Notes: generated by a model not told the origin, from the sequence alone. Positions 25,190 through 33,274 are shown, counted from the first letter of the stretch. The stretch is 38,185 bases of DNA from Treponema sp. (GCA_009782955.1 WRIB01000027.1:1-38185), one strand, 5' to 3'. Numbers and translations: made by a program.

Positions 25190-25930
25190 TCAAACCATAA
25201 CTGTCGAGGTTACCGTTAATGCACACTTTGACGTGGCTGCCGTGCCAATGTGGATGATAATGGTTTTATGATATGTAACACTGGTTAATTGATTTCCGGA
25301 AAAAGCCCAGTCACCAATTGAAGTAACGCTGTTGGGGATAGTAATGCTAGTTAATTGATTTCCGGAAAAAGCCTTGCTACCTATGGAAGTAACACTGTTG
25401 GGGATATCATACTTATCTTTTAATACCAAAGAAGAAACTAATGTCTTTTCATTATCACTAAACAGGATCAGATCTTTAACAACATAAGGACTACCCTTGG
25501 CTATACTCACACTGATTAGTGGATTATTCCCAAATACACAACCAACGATAGACTTAACACTTGCGGGGATTGTTATGTTAGTCAATTTGTTATTAAAAAA
25601 TGCTTGGGCTCCAATTGTTGTAACTCCTTCAGAGATAGTTACATGAGTCAGTTTATTATTAATAAACGCTTGTGATTCAATCGTCGTTACACTTGCAGGA
25701 ATGGTTACACTGGTAAAATCACGGTTGGCAAACGCTTTTTCACGAATAGTTGTAACAGGTTTTCCATTTATTCTTCCTGGTATTTTTAGGTTTTTTACCT
25801 GTGTATAACATCCTGTAATATGAATTTCTTTGCCTAGCACTTCAATAATATGAAAATCTTTTGCCTTTTGTCCAAAAACCCCAACACATACCATTAGAGT
25901 CAAAAGCAGAATGCATATAATTCTTTTCAT
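25190..25930 (-). CDS. Secreted LRR_5 (BspA-like) protein with abnormal C-terminus
   Basis: 246 residues from the ATG at 25930, which is preceded by AGGAGG; a longer frame from 25957 lacks support. Residues 1-20 are a signal peptide. The rest is BspA-type LRR_5 repeats of 23 residues (for example TSVTIPASVTTIESQAF). The last repeat breaks off, and the final 27 residues from YHKTIII are unlike the family. The cap NGKKAGTY seen in the LRR protein at 9969-11645 is missing, so the gene is probably 3'-truncated by a rearrangement. It should be surface-exposed. Confidence 0.82.
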   Translation of the reverse strand: MKRIICILLLTLMVCVGVFGQKAKDFHIIEVLGKEIHITGCYTQVKNLKIPGRINGKPVTTIREKAFANRDFTSVTIPASVTTIESQAFINNKLTHVTISEGVTTIGAQAFFNNKLTNITIPASVKSIVGCVFGNNPLISVSIAKGSPYVVKDLILFSDNEKTLVSSLVLKDKYDIPNSVTSIGSKAFSGNQLTSITIPNSVTSIGDWAFSGNQLTSVTYHKTIIIHIGTAATSKCALTVTSTVMV

Positions 25931-26133
25931 AAAAATCCTCCTAATACTCAACAACATTTATACTTTCCTCTATATATTATTTCTCGCAAAGATGCAAAGA
26001 AGAATCAAAATTTCTTTTTCCTATTTGAGATCTCAGCGTGAGAAATTATAAATTTTTTCCTTCTTCGTGCCTCTATGTGAGGTACTTTTTGGCGTTCTCC
26101 GCTCTCCTGAGACAGGGATTTACATGCATATCA

Positions 26134-26613
26134 CTACCAACCCTGCTCGGTTTTTTCTATATAATTAAAAATCTCTTCCGCCGGGGCACGGCGTTTAATA
26201 AGCGAGCAAAAGGTTTCGTCATGGCAAAAAAAAGTAATGCGCTGCAGGGAAAAAAGGTGCATTTTAGCCGACGCAGAAACAACAAGGATGATTGTATGTA
26301 CCGGCATTCCGTCCAGAGCGCCCCAGTCAATATAATTTTTCGGAAAGGCAAGTGCGGCAAACTGTTCTTCTTCCTTTTCGACAAGCGGATTCCGCGGATG
26401 AGGCAGGGCTATACCGTTTCCGATTGCAGTTGGCATAAGTTCTTCCCGTTCAAGGATTGCCTGAAACAGTTTGTCCTTGTCCGGCGGCTTTAAGCAGTCA
26501 GGCGGTATCACGTCAATTAGGGAACGGAGCGCTTCTTTGGGATTTTTTCCGGACAATTGATAGTACACGTTGCCCCTGCGCAGAAGCGAAGAAAAGTTAC
26601 ATCCCTGTACCAT
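26134..26613 (-). CDS. PTS EIIA (fructose/nitrogen type)-like regulatory protein
   Basis: 159 residues from the ATG at 26613. A longer frame upstream (to 26805) is a shadow of the preceding gene. GGAAG is about 7 bases before this ATG. Residues 46-155 are a PTS_EIIA_2 domain with the phospho-acceptor H72 in GIALPHPR. Residues 1-45 are a short N-terminal helical region with an HTH-like look (unproven). No EIIB/EIIC is present, so a regulatory role as in EIIA-Ntr is more likely than sugar uptake. The start overlaps the end of the pRiA4b-domain gene by 17 bases, so they are co-translated. Confidence 0.82.
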   Translation of the reverse strand: MVQGCNFSSLLRRGNVYYQLSGKNPKEALRSLIDVIPPDCLKPPDKDKLFQAILEREELMPTAIGNGIALPHPRNPLVEKEEEQFAALAFPKNYIDWGALDGMPVHTIILVVSASAKMHLFSLQRITFFCHDETFCSLIKRRAPAEEIFNYIEKTEQGW

Positions 26614-28618
26614 GACTGCTTCCAGAATGGATGGCGCGGTTGCAGGAATCAATGTCAAAGCCCGAAGGATCGTAGTCCCTGCCCAGTTCATGTTTGGCAA
26701 GATGTTGTTCTCTGTCGCTGCCCCGTTCCAGTGCAGATATAAAACGGCGGAAACGCAAAGGGCCGTCAATAAAACGGGGCGGCGGAGCACCGGCGCCGGC
26801 AACACAGCGTACCCTTTCGTCAGGCTTTGCCTGATACCATGAAAGGATGATGATCTTTACCGTCCACATGGCGCCTATCTCGCAGACAAATTCACTTATT
26901 CCCTTTCTGCTTAAATCCCCAATGGTTTCACATTCAATGTTAAAATTGAGTTCTTCGTTGCTCCAGTTAAAAACAGAACGGATAAGCGCAGCCAGCTTTG
27001 TCAGTGAATACGTATCGGGCAGCACAAGACGCCGCCAGATATCGGTTCCTCCCAGACTTATCTGAATTACACGCCAGGAGGCATTTTCGGAACTTTCGGT
27101 TTTTTGCCAAAGGCCGATGTTGTTTTTGCGGTAATTGCCCAGCGCTTCGTTGATCAGGTCTTTTACATCTTCGTAGGTTTCTATCATCGAATCTACCGAG
27201 TTATCCATGGCGTCCAGTTCTTCCTGAGGCGGCATTTCATCGCTGTCGAGGTCTTCCAGAATGCTGGCTGCATGTCCCTGGATTTGGGAAAGCACAATAA
27301 ACGTATGTTTTGGAAGCCAGGACGGATCCATATCGCTTTTCTGAAGTTTTATTGCCAATTCTACCACAGCAGTATGAAGTTCACCAACACGCTGGCGTAT
27401 GGCGCCCATTGCGTGATCGGTAAAACTGGAATACGATTCCATAAATTCACCGAACACTTCCAATATATAATCCGCCAGATATTCTTTGTCCCGTCCGTTT
27501 AAACCAATCGTAGACGGAATAATCCTTTCCATAATTTGATCAGATAATTTTTCCAGACTCTGATGTTCCTTGTCCCCCCGGTACAGAGCATCCCGCACAT
27601 ACGACTGAACCACATATTCCGAAATGGGTACTCCCTTACGGTAGAGGATCTCTTCTATTACTGTTCTGTCGGGAATACTCCTTATTCCTTCCAGATCTTT
27701 TCTGTCGGGAATATCCTTGCCGGCATACCAGAAACGGGTTTCAATGCCGTAGGGAACAGTCTCGATATGATCGGTAACTTCGTACAAAAAATCTTCCAGT
27801 GAAAGGGCAGGAAGTGAGCGCATCCGCTCTCCGCCGAACCAGTACGCATAAGCAATTTGTTCTTCTGTTGAAGAACCCGGGCCAAGGAAATCAAAGGATG
27901 ATTTAAATCCTTCTTCCGCTGCGGCAATCCAGTTGTCCAATTCTTCCTTGGTCCAGTCTATTTCCTTTATCCTTTCCAGTTCAAAGATTCCTTCTTTCCA
28001 GTCGAGCGTGGTTACCGCAAAACGATCCCCTGGTACAAAAGAAGATTCCCGGTATACGTTCCGCATATCCAGGGTTTGTATGGAAACTTCGGGCGGATCT
28101 TCAAATGGATCACAATTAAAAGCCGATTCGTTTTCCGGATTATCCCGCGCTATATATTGAGGGGCGTATTCTTCGCCGTAAAGCGCGTAAAACGGATAAA
28201 AGTCTTCCGGCGGACTTTCAGTTGTGGTGTACGGAATTTCACTGCCGTGCGAAATCTGAATGCTGTTCGGAATGCCGGTTCCCTTCCAATGGAAACGGAA
28301 TTTTTGCGGAAGCAGTTCGGGATTGGCAAATGGAAGACAGCGGTGTCCCGGAATGAGTATGCCGTTGGCTATTTCCAGCCGTGTCGGGCTAATGACAAAG
28401 CGCACCTTTTCAAATGCGCCGCGCCGGGAAATCCAGCGTTTTCCTTCCAGCGGAAAAGCCATGCGCCTGGTTTCCAGAAACGAAGCGGTTTCTATATTAA
28501 GATGGCTGCTCTTTTTGGGCTCCACCATCCGAACGAAAGCGCAAATATCATCCAGAGTAAAAGGTTCTGTTACATTTCTGAGGAAGTCGTAGAGCGCATC
28601 TTCCTGATTAACGGTCAT
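26597..28618 (-). CDS. Large pRiA4b ORF-3-like domain protein
   Basis: 673 residues, soluble. The C-terminal region (about 515-665) is a plasmid pRiA4b ORF-3-like domain with the closing pattern CVAGAGAPPPRFIDGP ... DYDPSGFDIDSCNRAI. The N-terminal 500 residues are Glu/Asp-rich and mostly alpha-helical in appearance. They include a winged-helix-like start (residues 1-60) and two to three helical segments, with no known motif that I recognise. The function of the domain is unknown. It overlaps an EIIA-like gene downstream. No Shine-Dalgarno is visible; a TTGCTG/17/CATACT pair is 8 bases before the ATG. Confidence 0.7.
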   Translation of the reverse strand: MTVNQEDALYDFLRNVTEPFTLDDICAFVRMVEPKKSSHLNIETASFLETRRMAFPLEGKRWISRRGAFEKVRFVISPTRLEIANGILIPGHRCLPFANPELLPQKFRFHWKGTGIPNSIQISHGSEIPYTTTESPPEDFYPFYALYGEEYAPQYIARDNPENESAFNCDPFEDPPEVSIQTLDMRNVYRESSFVPGDRFAVTTLDWKEGIFELERIKEIDWTKEELDNWIAAAEEGFKSSFDFLGPGSSTEEQIAYAYWFGGERMRSLPALSLEDFLYEVTDHIETVPYGIETRFWYAGKDIPDRKDLEGIRSIPDRTVIEEILYRKGVPISEYVVQSYVRDALYRGDKEHQSLEKLSDQIMERIIPSTIGLNGRDKEYLADYILEVFGEFMESYSSFTDHAMGAIRQRVGELHTAVVELAIKLQKSDMDPSWLPKHTFIVLSQIQGHAASILEDLDSDEMPPQEELDAMDNSVDSMIETYEDVKDLINEALGNYRKNNIGLWQKTESSENASWRVIQISLGGTDIWRRLVLPDTYSLTKLAALIRSVFNWSNEELNFNIECETIGDLSRKGISEFVCEIGAMWTVKIIILSWYQAKPDERVRCVAGAGAPPPRFIDGPLRFRRFISALERGSDREQHLAKHELGRDYDPSGFDIDSCNRAIHSGSSHGTGM

Positions 28619-28626
28619 TACTTACT

Positions 28627-28655
28627 AGTATGAACCCAAAAAGAGAAATCAGCAA
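28627..28655 (-). promoter_or_regulatory. Candidate promoter of the pRiA4b-EIIA operon
   Basis: On the minus strand TTGCTG (28650-28655), 17 bases, CATACT (28627-28632), and the ATG at 28618 after 8 bases. Confidence 0.4.
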
Positions 28656-28657
28656 GT

Positions 28658-28677
28658 GTAACAAATAAATTTGTTAC
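28658..28677. repeat. Perfect hairpin in the divergent region upstream of the toxin-antitoxin genes
   Basis: GTAACAAA (28658-28665) and TTTGTTAC (28670-28677) with loop TAAA. It is 26 bases upstream of the antitoxin promoter and just upstream of the opposite-strand promoter. It may be an operator for a regulator of either gene. Confidence 0.55.
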
Positions 28678-28703
28678 AAATTAATTTATATTCGAAGCAA
28701 GGG

Positions 28704-28732
28704 TTGACAGGTATGGAAAAAGTATGTATATT
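28704..28732 (+). promoter_or_regulatory. Consensus promoter of the antitoxin-VapC operon
   Basis: TTGACA (28704-28709), a 17-base spacer and TATATT (28727-28732). The predicted transcription start lies near 28739, after the ATG at 28735, so the protein start is the ATG at 28753. Confidence 0.75.
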
Positions 28733-28752
28733 GTATGAAACGGAGGACATAT

Positions 28753-28998
28753 ATGCCATTATTACAGGTAAGGAATTTTCCCGCTGATATTTACGAAGAA
28801 ATAATTTTTGAGGCCAAGCAGCAAAACAGGACAATTGCCCAACAAACCATTGTCTTGATTAAGAAAGGGCTTGATGAAGAAGTATCAAACCAGGAACGAG
28901 TGCGGCGGATACTTGAAGAAATAAACAGCTGGGATATTCCTGAGGACGTAAAAGCAATAGATGCCGTAAAATGGATTCGGGAGGACAGGAACAGATGA
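28753..28998 (+). CDS. Antitoxin, FitA/VapB-like ribbon-helix-helix type
   Basis: 81 residues, starting at 28753 with GGAGG 6 bases upstream. An ATG at 28735 is excluded because it precedes the predicted transcript start. The N-terminus (MPLLQVRNFPADIYEEI) resembles the ribbon-helix-helix region of FitA-like antitoxins, the middle (NRTIAQQTIVLIKKGL) completes it, and the C-terminal acidic or Trp-rich tail should wrap the toxin. It should repress its own promoter and neutralise the adjacent PIN toxin. Stop and toxin start overlap (ATGA). Confidence 0.85.
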   Translation: MPLLQVRNFPADIYEEIIFEAKQQNRTIAQQTIVLIKKGLDEEVSNQERVRRILEEINSWDIPEDVKAIDAVKWIREDRNR

Positions 28999-29393
28999 TC
29001 GTGGTTATTGATGTATCCGGTGTGGTGGAGATTCTCTTACATAAAGAAAAAGCCGCTAAATTCAACAAAACTTTGCAGGGGGCAACGCTCAGAGTAGCAC
29101 CCAATTTGTATATTTCGGAATTGACCAACGTATTTTGGAAGTATAATACCGCAAAAATGCGGACCAAAGACGAATGTATAAAATATATAAAAAAAGGTAT
29201 CGGCTTAATAGATAGATTTATTGACAGCAAAGAAATATGGGAAGAGGCATTATCCGAAGGAATCAACAACCGCCATTCAATCTATGACATGCTGTACATG
29301 GTTACTGCACGAAGAAACAACGGGGTGCTGATAACAAATGATTCGGAACTGGCTGCGATTTGCAAAAAAAACCGTGTGCAACTCTGTTATTAA
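28995..29393 (+). CDS. vapC: VapC-like PIN-domain toxin (RNase)
   Basis: 132 residues. The four acidic residues of the PIN active site are visible: D6 (VIDVSG), E42 (ISELTN), D98 (SIYDMLY) and D116 (LITNDSELA). So it should be a Mg-dependent ribonuclease. Start at 28995 overlaps the antitoxin stop by 4 bases. No transposon or phage gene flanks the pair. It seems intact. Confidence 0.9.
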   Translation: MIVVIDVSGVVEILLHKEKAAKFNKTLQGATLRVAPNLYISELTNVFWKYNTAKMRTKDECIKYIKKGIGLIDRFIDSKEIWEEALSEGINNRHSIYDMLYMVTARRNNGVLITNDSELAAICKKNRVQLCY

Positions 29394-29472
29394 AGCGTTT
29401 TTGAAGATGAACGATTTATCCCCATAGCAAATTTAAAAATTGTTAATTGGTTATAACGCCGCCGCCCACTAC

Positions 29473-30831
29473 TTATTGCAAATGATACACCAGCCCATTA
29501 TGAATAGTCAGCACTATTTTGCAGTGCAGCTTCTTGTCCGCAAAAGGTGAGTTTTTTCCCCGTGATTTAAAGCGAGAGGGTTCCGCTATCCAAGCTGCCG
29601 AAAGATCCACAATGGCAAAATCGGCGCGCATTCCAGGGACAATACGGCCCCTGGCTTCTTTACCCCTGTCAAGACCGAGGATTCGGGCCGGTTCGGCGCT
29701 CATTAAGGAAGAAAGTTTTGAAAGGCTGATATGTTCCGGCACAACCAGTGTGGAATAACACACAGCAAAAGCTGTTTCCAGTCCGGTAAAACCTGGCGCT
29801 CCCTGTTCTTTATCGGTTTTGGTATGAGGGGCATGATCGGTAGCTATGGCGTTTACTGTGCCGTCAACAATTGCCTCGATAAGCGCCCGGCGATCATCTT
29901 CATTTCGTAATGGGGGACTCACTTTGCCAAAAGATTCCAGACCAAGAGCAGCAGCGTCTTTTTCGGTAAGGGCAATGTGATGGGGAGTAACTTCGCAAGA
30001 CATCAGAGGCTTTTTCAAAACTTCAGTTTTTGAAAAAGCACCCTTAGAATTATGGTTATTGTTTTTCTTTGCTTCACGAATCATCGCCGCCGCTTCTTTG
30101 GTTGAAACATGGGCGATGTGAAGCCGCAAACTTTGTTGGCAGGCGTAACTTGCTTTTTCCCCCAGCTCAATAGCCCGCTTTGTGGCGTTGTTTTCTCCGC
30201 CCAGATCACAGTGGCAGGAAACAGGAATTCCTGTACGGCAGGCTTCTGTCATTGCTGCCAGGAACAGCGCATCGTCTGTTACATCTTTGCCATCCTCTGA
30301 CAAAAGGCGTACAACCTGTGAAACATTTTGATTATCTTTTAACAAAATGATTTCCGAAAGTTCTTTTCCTTCCATTCCTTTGGTAAGAGAAAGAACGGGG
30401 TAGAGGTCTATGAGTCCCAAAGCATCGCTACGGTCTTTTATGGATTGTGCCTGTACAATAGTGTCAGTTACCGGTTTGGTGTTTGCCATACAAACAACAG
30501 TTCCGTAACCTCCTGCTGCGGCAGCCAGGCAGGCGGATTCAATTGTTTCTTTTTCCGGAAAACCGGGATCCCTGAAATGGGCGTGAAGATCCACAAAGGC
30601 AGGCATCAAAACAAGGCCGTCGTGCTGCTCAAAATGACTGCCATCCAGAACAATATCTGCATGGTGTGCGGCTCGTTCAATTTCCTTTTCTGCTATATTA
30701 AAATCAAAAACGTCATCATCTGCATTTGCTGAGTAAACTTCTTCGATAATGCCGTCTTTGACAATAATTGAGCCGCAGACATCGGTTACTTCATCAACAA
30801 GACGGAAGTTTTTTAAAACCAGAGTGGACAT
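29473..30831 (-). CDS. pyrC: Dihydroorotase (type I) with an in-frame palindromic insertion
   Basis: 452 residues, a little longer than usual. The metal motif DLHAHFRDPG, the later LTKGMEGKELS region, HCDLGGENN, HIAHVSTKEA and ATDHAPHT of class I dihydroorotases are all present. It makes dihydroorotate from carbamoyl-aspartate. Between MIREAKK and LMSCEVTPHH there are about 17 extra residues. Bases 30009-30039 within them are a palindrome coding roughly for residues 265-275. The gene is the last in an operon with pyrB and pyrI and lies 14 bases after pyrI. No terminator is visible. Confidence 0.93.
   Translation of the reverse strand: MSTLVLKNFRLVDEVTDVCGSIIVKDGIIEEVYSANADDDVFDFNIAEKEIERAAHHADIVLDGSHFEQHDGLVLMPAFVDLHAHFRDPGFPEKETIESACLAAAAGGYGTVVCMANTKPVTDTIVQAQSIKDRSDALGLIDLYPVLSLTKGMEGKELSEIILLKDNQNVSQVVRLLSEDGKDVTDDALFLAAMTEACRTGIPVSCHCDLGGENNATKRAIELGEKASYACQQSLRLHIAHVSTKEAAAMIREAKKNNNHNSKGAFSKTEVLKKPLMSCEVTPHHIALTEKDAAALGLESFGKVSPPLRNEDDRRALIEAIVDGTVNAIATDHAPHTKTDKEQGAPGFTGLETAFAVCYSTLVVPEHISLSKLSSLMSAEPARILGLDRGKEARGRIVPGMRADFAIVDLSAAWIAEPSRFKSRGKNSPFADKKLHCKIVLTIHNGLVYHLQ
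30009..30039. repeat. Palindrome inserted in the pyrC frame
   Basis: A 12-bp perfect stem (30009-30020 with 30028-30039) and a 7-base loop. Core 30017-30030 is the reverse complement of the yidD-yidC palindrome core at 18121-18134. The insertion keeps the pyrC frame. Confidence 0.75.
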
Positions 30832-30845
30832 TTGCCGAAGTCGGT

Positions 30846-31277
30846 TTAACGAAAATCCGCAGCGCTGCGAATTTCGTCGCAGTATTCACAGCGGTAGGTT
30901 TTCTGCTTTGGATTACACAGGTTAAAAATATGAGGAACCTTTTCGGCAGAAGTAATGCAGCGCGGGTTTTTGCAGATCAGTACATCTTCGACTCTTTGGG
31001 GAAGTTTAATCTTGATCTTTCCGGTTATCTTTTCATTTTCAATGGTGTTTACCGTGATATTCGGATCAATAAGCCCCAAAATATCCAGGTTGATGGTAAT
31101 GGTATTATCGATCTTAATGATATCTTTGCGGCCCATCCGTTCGGAGTTGGCATTTACCACAAAAGCGACGTTGTAAGGTGATTTACCCAAACCAAGCCAG
31201 TTGAAAATTCTGATTCCCTGTCCGGCCCTAATATGATCAATTACAATCCCGTTTTTAATTTGATCTACATTCAGCAT
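30846..31277 (-). CDS. pyrI: Aspartate carbamoyltransferase regulatory chain
   Basis: 143 residues. The N-terminal allosteric domain starts IKNGIVIDHI, with nucleotide-site residues such as K and N of NIENEKITGK-type strands. The C-terminal zinc site is C102, C107, C130 and C133 (CKNPRC ... CEYC), the spacing of E. coli PyrI. It binds CTP/ATP and links catalytic trimers. It is 12 bases after pyrB and 14 bases before pyrC. Confidence 0.95.
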   Translation of the reverse strand: MLNVDQIKNGIVIDHIRAGQGIRIFNWLGLGKSPYNVAFVVNANSERMGRKDIIKIDNTITINLDILGLIDPNITVNTIENEKITGKIKIKLPQRVEDVLICKNPRCITSAEKVPHIFNLCNPKQKTYRCEYCDEIRSAADFR

Positions 31278-31289
31278 ATCCGCTCCTGC

Positions 31290-32210
31290 CTAAACTGCGC
31301 CAAGTACCGATGCCAAAAGAGCCATGCGTACATACATACCATACCTGGCCTGTCTGAAATAAACCGCCCTTTCGTCGCTGTCAACTTCGGCAGCGATTTC
31401 ATTTACCCTGGGCAAGGGGTGAAGAACCATCATGTCTTTTTTTGCAGCTTCCATTTTTTCTGCCGTAAGTATAAAAAAATCTTTCAGACGTATGTAATCT
31501 TCTTCGTTAAAAAACCGTTCTTTTTGTACACGGGTCATGTACAACACATCCAAATCACCCATTACTTCTTCCAGTCGTTCCGCTTCCCTGCAAAAGATTT
31601 TTTCTTTATTAAGCATGTCTTTAATATACTCAGGAATGGTAAGCTCGGGAGGAGAAATAAAGATCATTTTTGTCCCGGAATACCTGGCAAGTGTTTTTGC
31701 AAGTGAATGAACCGTCCGTCCGAATTTTAAATCCCCGCAAAAACCGATAGTAAGATTTTCGGTTGTACCGCGAATCCTTCTGATTGTAAGTAGATCGGTA
31801 AGCGTTTGGGTAGGATGATGATGCCCGCCGTCACCGGCATTAATTACCGGTATGGAAGAAAATCTGGAAGCAAGAAGAGCCGATCCTTCTTTTGGGTTCC
31901 GCATCACTATTGCATCGGCATAACAGGAAACAGTACGTATCGTATCGGCAAGACTTTCGCCCTTGGCAGCTGAACTGGAAGAAGGCTCTGCAAAACCCAG
32001 ACAACTTCCCCCCAGCCGGAGCATGGCCGCTTCAAACGAAAGGCGGGTTCTGGTACTGGGTTCAAAAAACAATGTTGCCAGGATCTTTCCGCGGCAGGAA
32101 TCACGAAGGTATTCCGGGTTGTCTTCTATTTTTCCGGCAAGACAAAACAGCCCTTCCATTTCTTCCTGACTGAAGTCTCCGGGTTCAATAAGGGATCGAT
32201 TTTTAAGCAT
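31290..32210 (-). CDS. pyrB: Aspartate carbamoyltransferase catalytic chain
   Basis: 306 residues. The carbamoyl-phosphate loop STRTR is at 52-56, the [12 protein letters not shown] loop supplies the neighbour's Lys, and HHHPTQTL and HPLPRV are present. It condenses carbamoyl phosphate with aspartate, the first committed step of pyrimidine synthesis. It lies 15 bases after an unknown gene and 12 bases before pyrI. No pyrimidine attenuator or PyrR site is apparent upstream; the operon promoter is above acyP. Confidence 0.96.
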   Translation of the reverse strand: MLKNRSLIEPGDFSQEEMEGLFCLAGKIEDNPEYLRDSCRGKILATLFFEPSTRTRLSFEAAMLRLGGSCLGFAEPSSSSAAKGESLADTIRTVSCYADAIVMRNPKEGSALLASRFSSIPVINAGDGGHHHPTQTLTDLLTIRRIRGTTENLTIGFCGDLKFGRTVHSLAKTLARYSGTKMIFISPPELTIPEYIKDMLNKEKIFCREAERLEEVMGDLDVLYMTRVQKERFFNEEDYIRLKDFFILTAEKMEAAKKDMMVLHPLPRVNEIAAEVDSDERAVYFRQARYGMYVRMALLASVLGAV

Positions 32211-32225
32211 GAATCAATATTAACA

Positions 32226-32795
32226 TTAATGAAACATTTCTTCCAGAGCCTTTTGGTTTTCGTAAGTGTCCCAGGCTTCACTTAATTTTTCCGGCGTAAG
32301 GGCAGCCTGCATATCCTGAATGGTTTTTGAAGAAAGACGGAACGGAATTATTTTTTCCAGCGTTGTATCGATAAAGAGTGTATACCGTGTTGGCGGAATT
32401 TCGGTGTCTGTGATGTCTTCGGACGGTTCTATGGGACCTCCGGTAAAAACAAAGTAAAAAATTATCGGTTGTCTGAAAAATGTATGATTAAAATGGAAAC
32501 TGGTAAAGGTAATTGAATCTATGGTCTTTGTTAATGAAATTTGTTCGGCGGCTGCCATTTCTTCCCATTCAACAAATTTTTCCAGTATTGCTTCCAGGTG
32601 GGCGATTTGGTCTTCCTTAATAAAAATACTGACACCATCAATATAAAGCAGATACCGGTAGTCTGTATATTCAATATAATGAAGCGAAAAACTTACCGTA
32701 CCGTTCCTTGTTATTCCTTCGTCCTTGTAGATTTGGGCAAAGGAATGAAAAACCGTACTAAACACCAAAAAGCAAAGCACCAGGATTTTTTTCAT
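32226..32795 (-). CDS. Exported protein of unknown function in the pyr operon
   Basis: 189 residues from the ATG at 32795 (a longer frame to 32960 overlaps acyP and lacks support). Residues 1-19 are a signal peptide ending near SFAQ. The mature part is mostly beta with aromatic residues (FHFNHTFF, IIFYFVFTGG) and a C-terminal helix region. I do not recognise the family. It lies one base after acyP and 15 before pyrB, so it is transcribed with them. No functional link to pyrimidine synthesis is obvious. Confidence 0.65.
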   Translation of the reverse strand: MKKILVLCFLVFSTVFHSFAQIYKDEGITRNGTVSFSLHYIEYTDYRYLLYIDGVSIFIKEDQIAHLEAILEKFVEWEEMAAAEQISLTKTIDSITFTSFHFNHTFFRQPIIFYFVFTGGPIEPSEDITDTEIPPTRYTLFIDTTLEKIIPFRLSSKTIQDMQAALTPEKLSEAWDTYENQKALEEMFH

Positions 32796-32796
32796 T

Positions 32797-33090
32797 TTAG
32801 TACTCCACATTAAAATCATAGTACCCTTTACAATCTTTTTCCACTGTATCAACCGAATCAATACGGGAAAACTGCGGACCCTTTTGCAGCCAACCAAAAA
32901 AAGAGGCAAGATTTTCCGGTATTCCTTCCGCCCAGACTTCCACATCACCATTGGAAGCATTTCGCACCCAGCCGTTGATTCGCAGCCTGTGAGCTTCTCT
33001 GACGGCTGAATATCTGAACCCTACTCCCTGTACCCTGCCCTGAACGCGGGCATAAAAAGCAGATATGGTTTCACGATTTTCTGCACCCAT
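32797..33090 (-). CDS. acyP: Acylphosphatase
   Basis: 97 residues. The acylphosphatase signatures GRVQGVGFRYSA (catalytic R26) and NGWVRNASNGDVEV (N44) are intact. It hydrolyses acyl phosphates such as carbamoyl phosphate or 1,3-bisphosphoglycerate. It is the first gene of the acyP-unknown-pyrB-pyrI-pyrC operon, and carbamoyl phosphate is also the PyrB substrate, which makes the pairing notable. No Shine-Dalgarno; a TTGCAG/17/TAAACT pair ends 7 bases before the ATG. Confidence 0.93.
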   Translation of the reverse strand: MGAENRETISAFYARVQGRVQGVGFRYSAVREAHRLRINGWVRNASNGDVEVWAEGIPENLASFFGWLQKGPQFSRIDSVDTVEKDCKGYYDFNVEY

Positions 33091-33097
33091 TGTTTAA

Positions 33098-33126
33098 AGT
33101 TTAGACCCGGTTTTTATTTTCTGCAA
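33098..33126 (-). promoter_or_regulatory. Candidate promoter of the acyP-pyrBIC operon
   Basis: On the minus strand TTGCAG (33121-33126), 17 bases, TAAACT (33098-33103), then 7 bases to the ATG at 33090. Hexamers are weak; the position is what suggests it. Confidence 0.35.
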
Positions 33127-33274
33127 GCATGTTCTCTGAATATCCGTTAAAACTGCAAAAACCCAAAATTCTACCATTGTTCGACTAAATTCTATTGTTC
33201 TTCACCTCCTCAAGACGATAAAAATTAATTCTGGCATAAGCAAAGATTAATTATAATTTTGGCTGGAGGATTTT

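Noticed and set aside
25125-25271. 48-codon frame after the LolD stop as a separate gene
   Set aside because: No start codon with a ribosome site and no family I recognise; kept only as a hint of rearrangement.
26614-26805. Longer start for the EIIA-like gene
   Set aside because: The added residues are a shadow of the pRiA4b domain, whose own frame matches its family to the last helix.
28076-28633. 185-residue open frame antisense to the pRiA4b-domain gene
   Set aside because: Shadow of a real coding frame; low-complexity composition and no ribosome site.
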